A stretch of DNA of 64,000 bases, taken from Streptomyces sp. 130. GTDB lineage: Bacteria; Actinomycetota; Actinomycetes; Streptomycetales; Streptomycetaceae. This document shows, one piece after another, positions 62,929-64,000 of this stretch. Every line of letters begins with the position of its first letter. Within the stretch, counting starts at the first letter, position 1. The notes under the pieces are model-generated. The model worked only from the letters and a program-made list of their open reading frames with translations, ran no database searches and was not told the origin of the DNA. The position numbers and the translations under genes are program-made. The stretch spans positions 1-64,000 of the forward strand of contig NZ_VJNO01000014.1 of assembly GCF_007096885.1 (NCBI RefSeq). The letters run 5' to 3'.

Positions 62929-64000
62929 CTAGGGGGTCCCGCTCGTCCGGTCCTGGGCGGGCGTCGCCCGGTCGCCGGTCCCGCCCTCGCCGCTCTCCGA
63001 GGCGCCCGGGTCGTCGTCGTGGCGGTCCATCAGGGCGAGGGTGCCCGCGGTGGCCCCGCCCCCGAGGATCACGGCGGCGGCGAGCGTGGCGCCCCAGACG
63101 AGGACGGCCCGGCGGCGCCGGGGCGCGGGAGGCGGCGCGGAGACGGCGGCCTCGGGCGCGGGCTCCCCCGGCGCCGCGAAGCGCGCCGGCGGGGCGTACG
63201 GACCGGGCGGCGGGGTGTGGCCGGGGGCGGGGGTGTACGGGCCCGGGTTCGGCGGGCCGTACGGGCTCTGCGGGCCGCCGTACGGGGCCTGCGGGCCGCC
63301 GTACGGGGTCTGCGGGCCGTGCGGGTAGGCCGGGGAGCCGCCGCCGGGGCCACCGCCGCCCATCCGGCCCAGGAACGGCGCCACGAGCACCGCGCCGCCC
63401 ACCCACAGCAGCCCGAACAGCAGCGCGTCGGCGACGCTCGGGGCGATCTCCAGGGTGCCCAGGCCGCTGAGGTCGAGCACGCTGCCGGTGTATTCGACGG
63501 ACAGGCCGCTGATGGCGGTCAGTGCCAGATAGCCGAGCAGGAAGAGCCCGCCGGCGGTGACCTGTTCGCGACGGTCGGCGGAGCGGCGGGCGGTGAGCAG
63601 GCCCACGACGAGGGCGCTGACGAGGCCGAGGGCCAGGGCGCCGGCGACCGCCCAGTCGTTCGCCGCGTCGCCCAGCTCGCCGAGGCCGAGTGAGCCGTGT
63701 TCCGTACCGCCGCCGATGAAGTTGGTCTGCCCGCGCAGGTCGTACTCCACGGAGCCGCCCCAGCACACGGAGAGGACGTTCAGGGCGATGTTGGGCAGCA
63801 CCGGCAGGGCCATCAGCAGGGCCGTGCCGTTGACGTCGTCCAGGGTGGCGTACGTGATGTAGCCGGTCAGGCCGCACAGGAGCAGAACGGCACCGAGCGC
63901 GCGGACGGCGGTCCCGGCGGCGCGGACCAGGCCGAGCGTGCCCGGTCTCCGGGCCAGCCAGGCGGCGGCGGCATCGCGCTGCAGGACGGCGCAGCCGGTC
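62929..64000 (-). CDS. Membrane protein with Pro/Gly/Tyr-rich linker (5' end outside window)
   Basis: The frame stays open to the window edge; at least 356 codons are visible, counting 62 before the first ATG at 63813. Hydrophobic helices occur near LLLCGLTGYITYATL, MALPVLPNIALNVL, AVAGALALGLVSALVVGLL and ADALLFGLLWVGGAVL, then a roughly 60-residue linker of repeated PYGGPQ-like units, a single transmembrane segment (LVWGATLAAAVILGGGATAG) and an acidic tail. It resembles large Streptomyces integral membrane (streptophobe-like) proteins, but the family is uncertain. It might act at the envelope; no function is assigned. Confidence 0.75.
   Translation of the reverse strand, partial: TGCAVLQRDAAAAWLARRPGTLGLVRAAGTAVRALGAVLLLCGLTGYITYATLDDVNGTALLMALPVLPNIALNVLSVCWGGSVEYDLRGQTNFIGGGTEHGSLGLGELGDAANDWAVAGALALGLVSALVVGLLTARRSADRREQVTAGGLFLLGYLALTAISGLSVEYTGSVLDLSGLGTLEIAPSVADALLFGLLWVGGAVLVAPFLGRMGGGGPGGGSPAYPHGPQTPYGGPQAPYGGPQSPYGPPNPGPYTPAPGHTPPPGPYAPPARFAAPGEPAPEAAVSAPPPAPRRRRAVLVWGATLAAAVILGGGATAGTLALMDRHDDDPGASESGEGGTGDRATPAQDRTSGTP

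Overview
The window is high-GC actinobacterial DNA, almost certainly Streptomyces. Codon third positions are strongly G/C. GTG and TTG starts and ATGA/GTGA stop-start overlaps are common. Typical actinomycete families are present: a WhiJ-like DUF5753 regulator with DUF397 partners, an ECF41 sigma factor, a fused-domain KorAB pair, and a 14-gene nuo operon next to an NlpC/P60 secreted protein and a geranylgeranyl reductase. I see no tRNA, rRNA, CRISPR array, transposase or phage structural gene. Most of the window reads as core chromosome with accessory patches near 13-22 kb and 33-40 kb.

Layout. 1-2.9 kb: two tandem NarL-type histidine kinases (the first cut by the window edge) and one response regulator; the kinases share a nearly identical tract. 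3.1-6.1 kb: korA-korB, ferredoxin-dependent 2-oxoacid oxidoreductase. 6.2-8.7 kb: a QorB-like quinone reductase with tandem HxlR-type operators, RarD, and a VOC protein. 8.9-14.2 kb: secreted proteins, including a giant SGNH/GDSL hydrolase, an I36-like inhibitor and a peptidoglycan-binding-like protein. 14.5-15.9 kb: an ECF41 sigma factor divergent from a carboxymuconolactone decarboxylase with mirror-image promoters. 16.4-18.7 kb: a WhiJ/DUF397 locus whose regulator carries two TTA codons. 18.8-23.6 kb: small regulators and enzymes (GNAT, MarR/quinone reductase, a leaderless HTH gene, HAD, TetR). 23.7-27.0 kb: LolA-like lipoprotein carrier and an ABC-2 exporter. 27.3-33.3 kb: polyprenyl synthetase, POT peptide symporter with an S15/CocE hydrolase, fumarylacetoacetase.

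33.4-40.2 kb is the most unusual part. A GntR/UTRA regulator is followed by an AprB-like two-cluster ferredoxin, an SsuABC-type importer whose binding protein has a NosL-like tail, and an AprA-like flavoprotein fused to a C-terminal HEAT-repeat array. I read this as one operon that imports and reduces or oxidises a small, possibly sulfur-containing, compound. The substrate is unknown.

40.3-62.2 kb: Uma2 endonuclease, RecQ, then nuoN to nuoA on the minus strand, a 749-bp control region with two Crp-type palindromes, an NlpC/P60 endopeptidase and the geranylgeranyl reductase. Polyprenyl synthetase, geranylgeranyl reductase and Nuo fit together as menaquinone supply and use. The window closes with a GNAT gene and the C-terminal part of a membrane protein cut by the edge.
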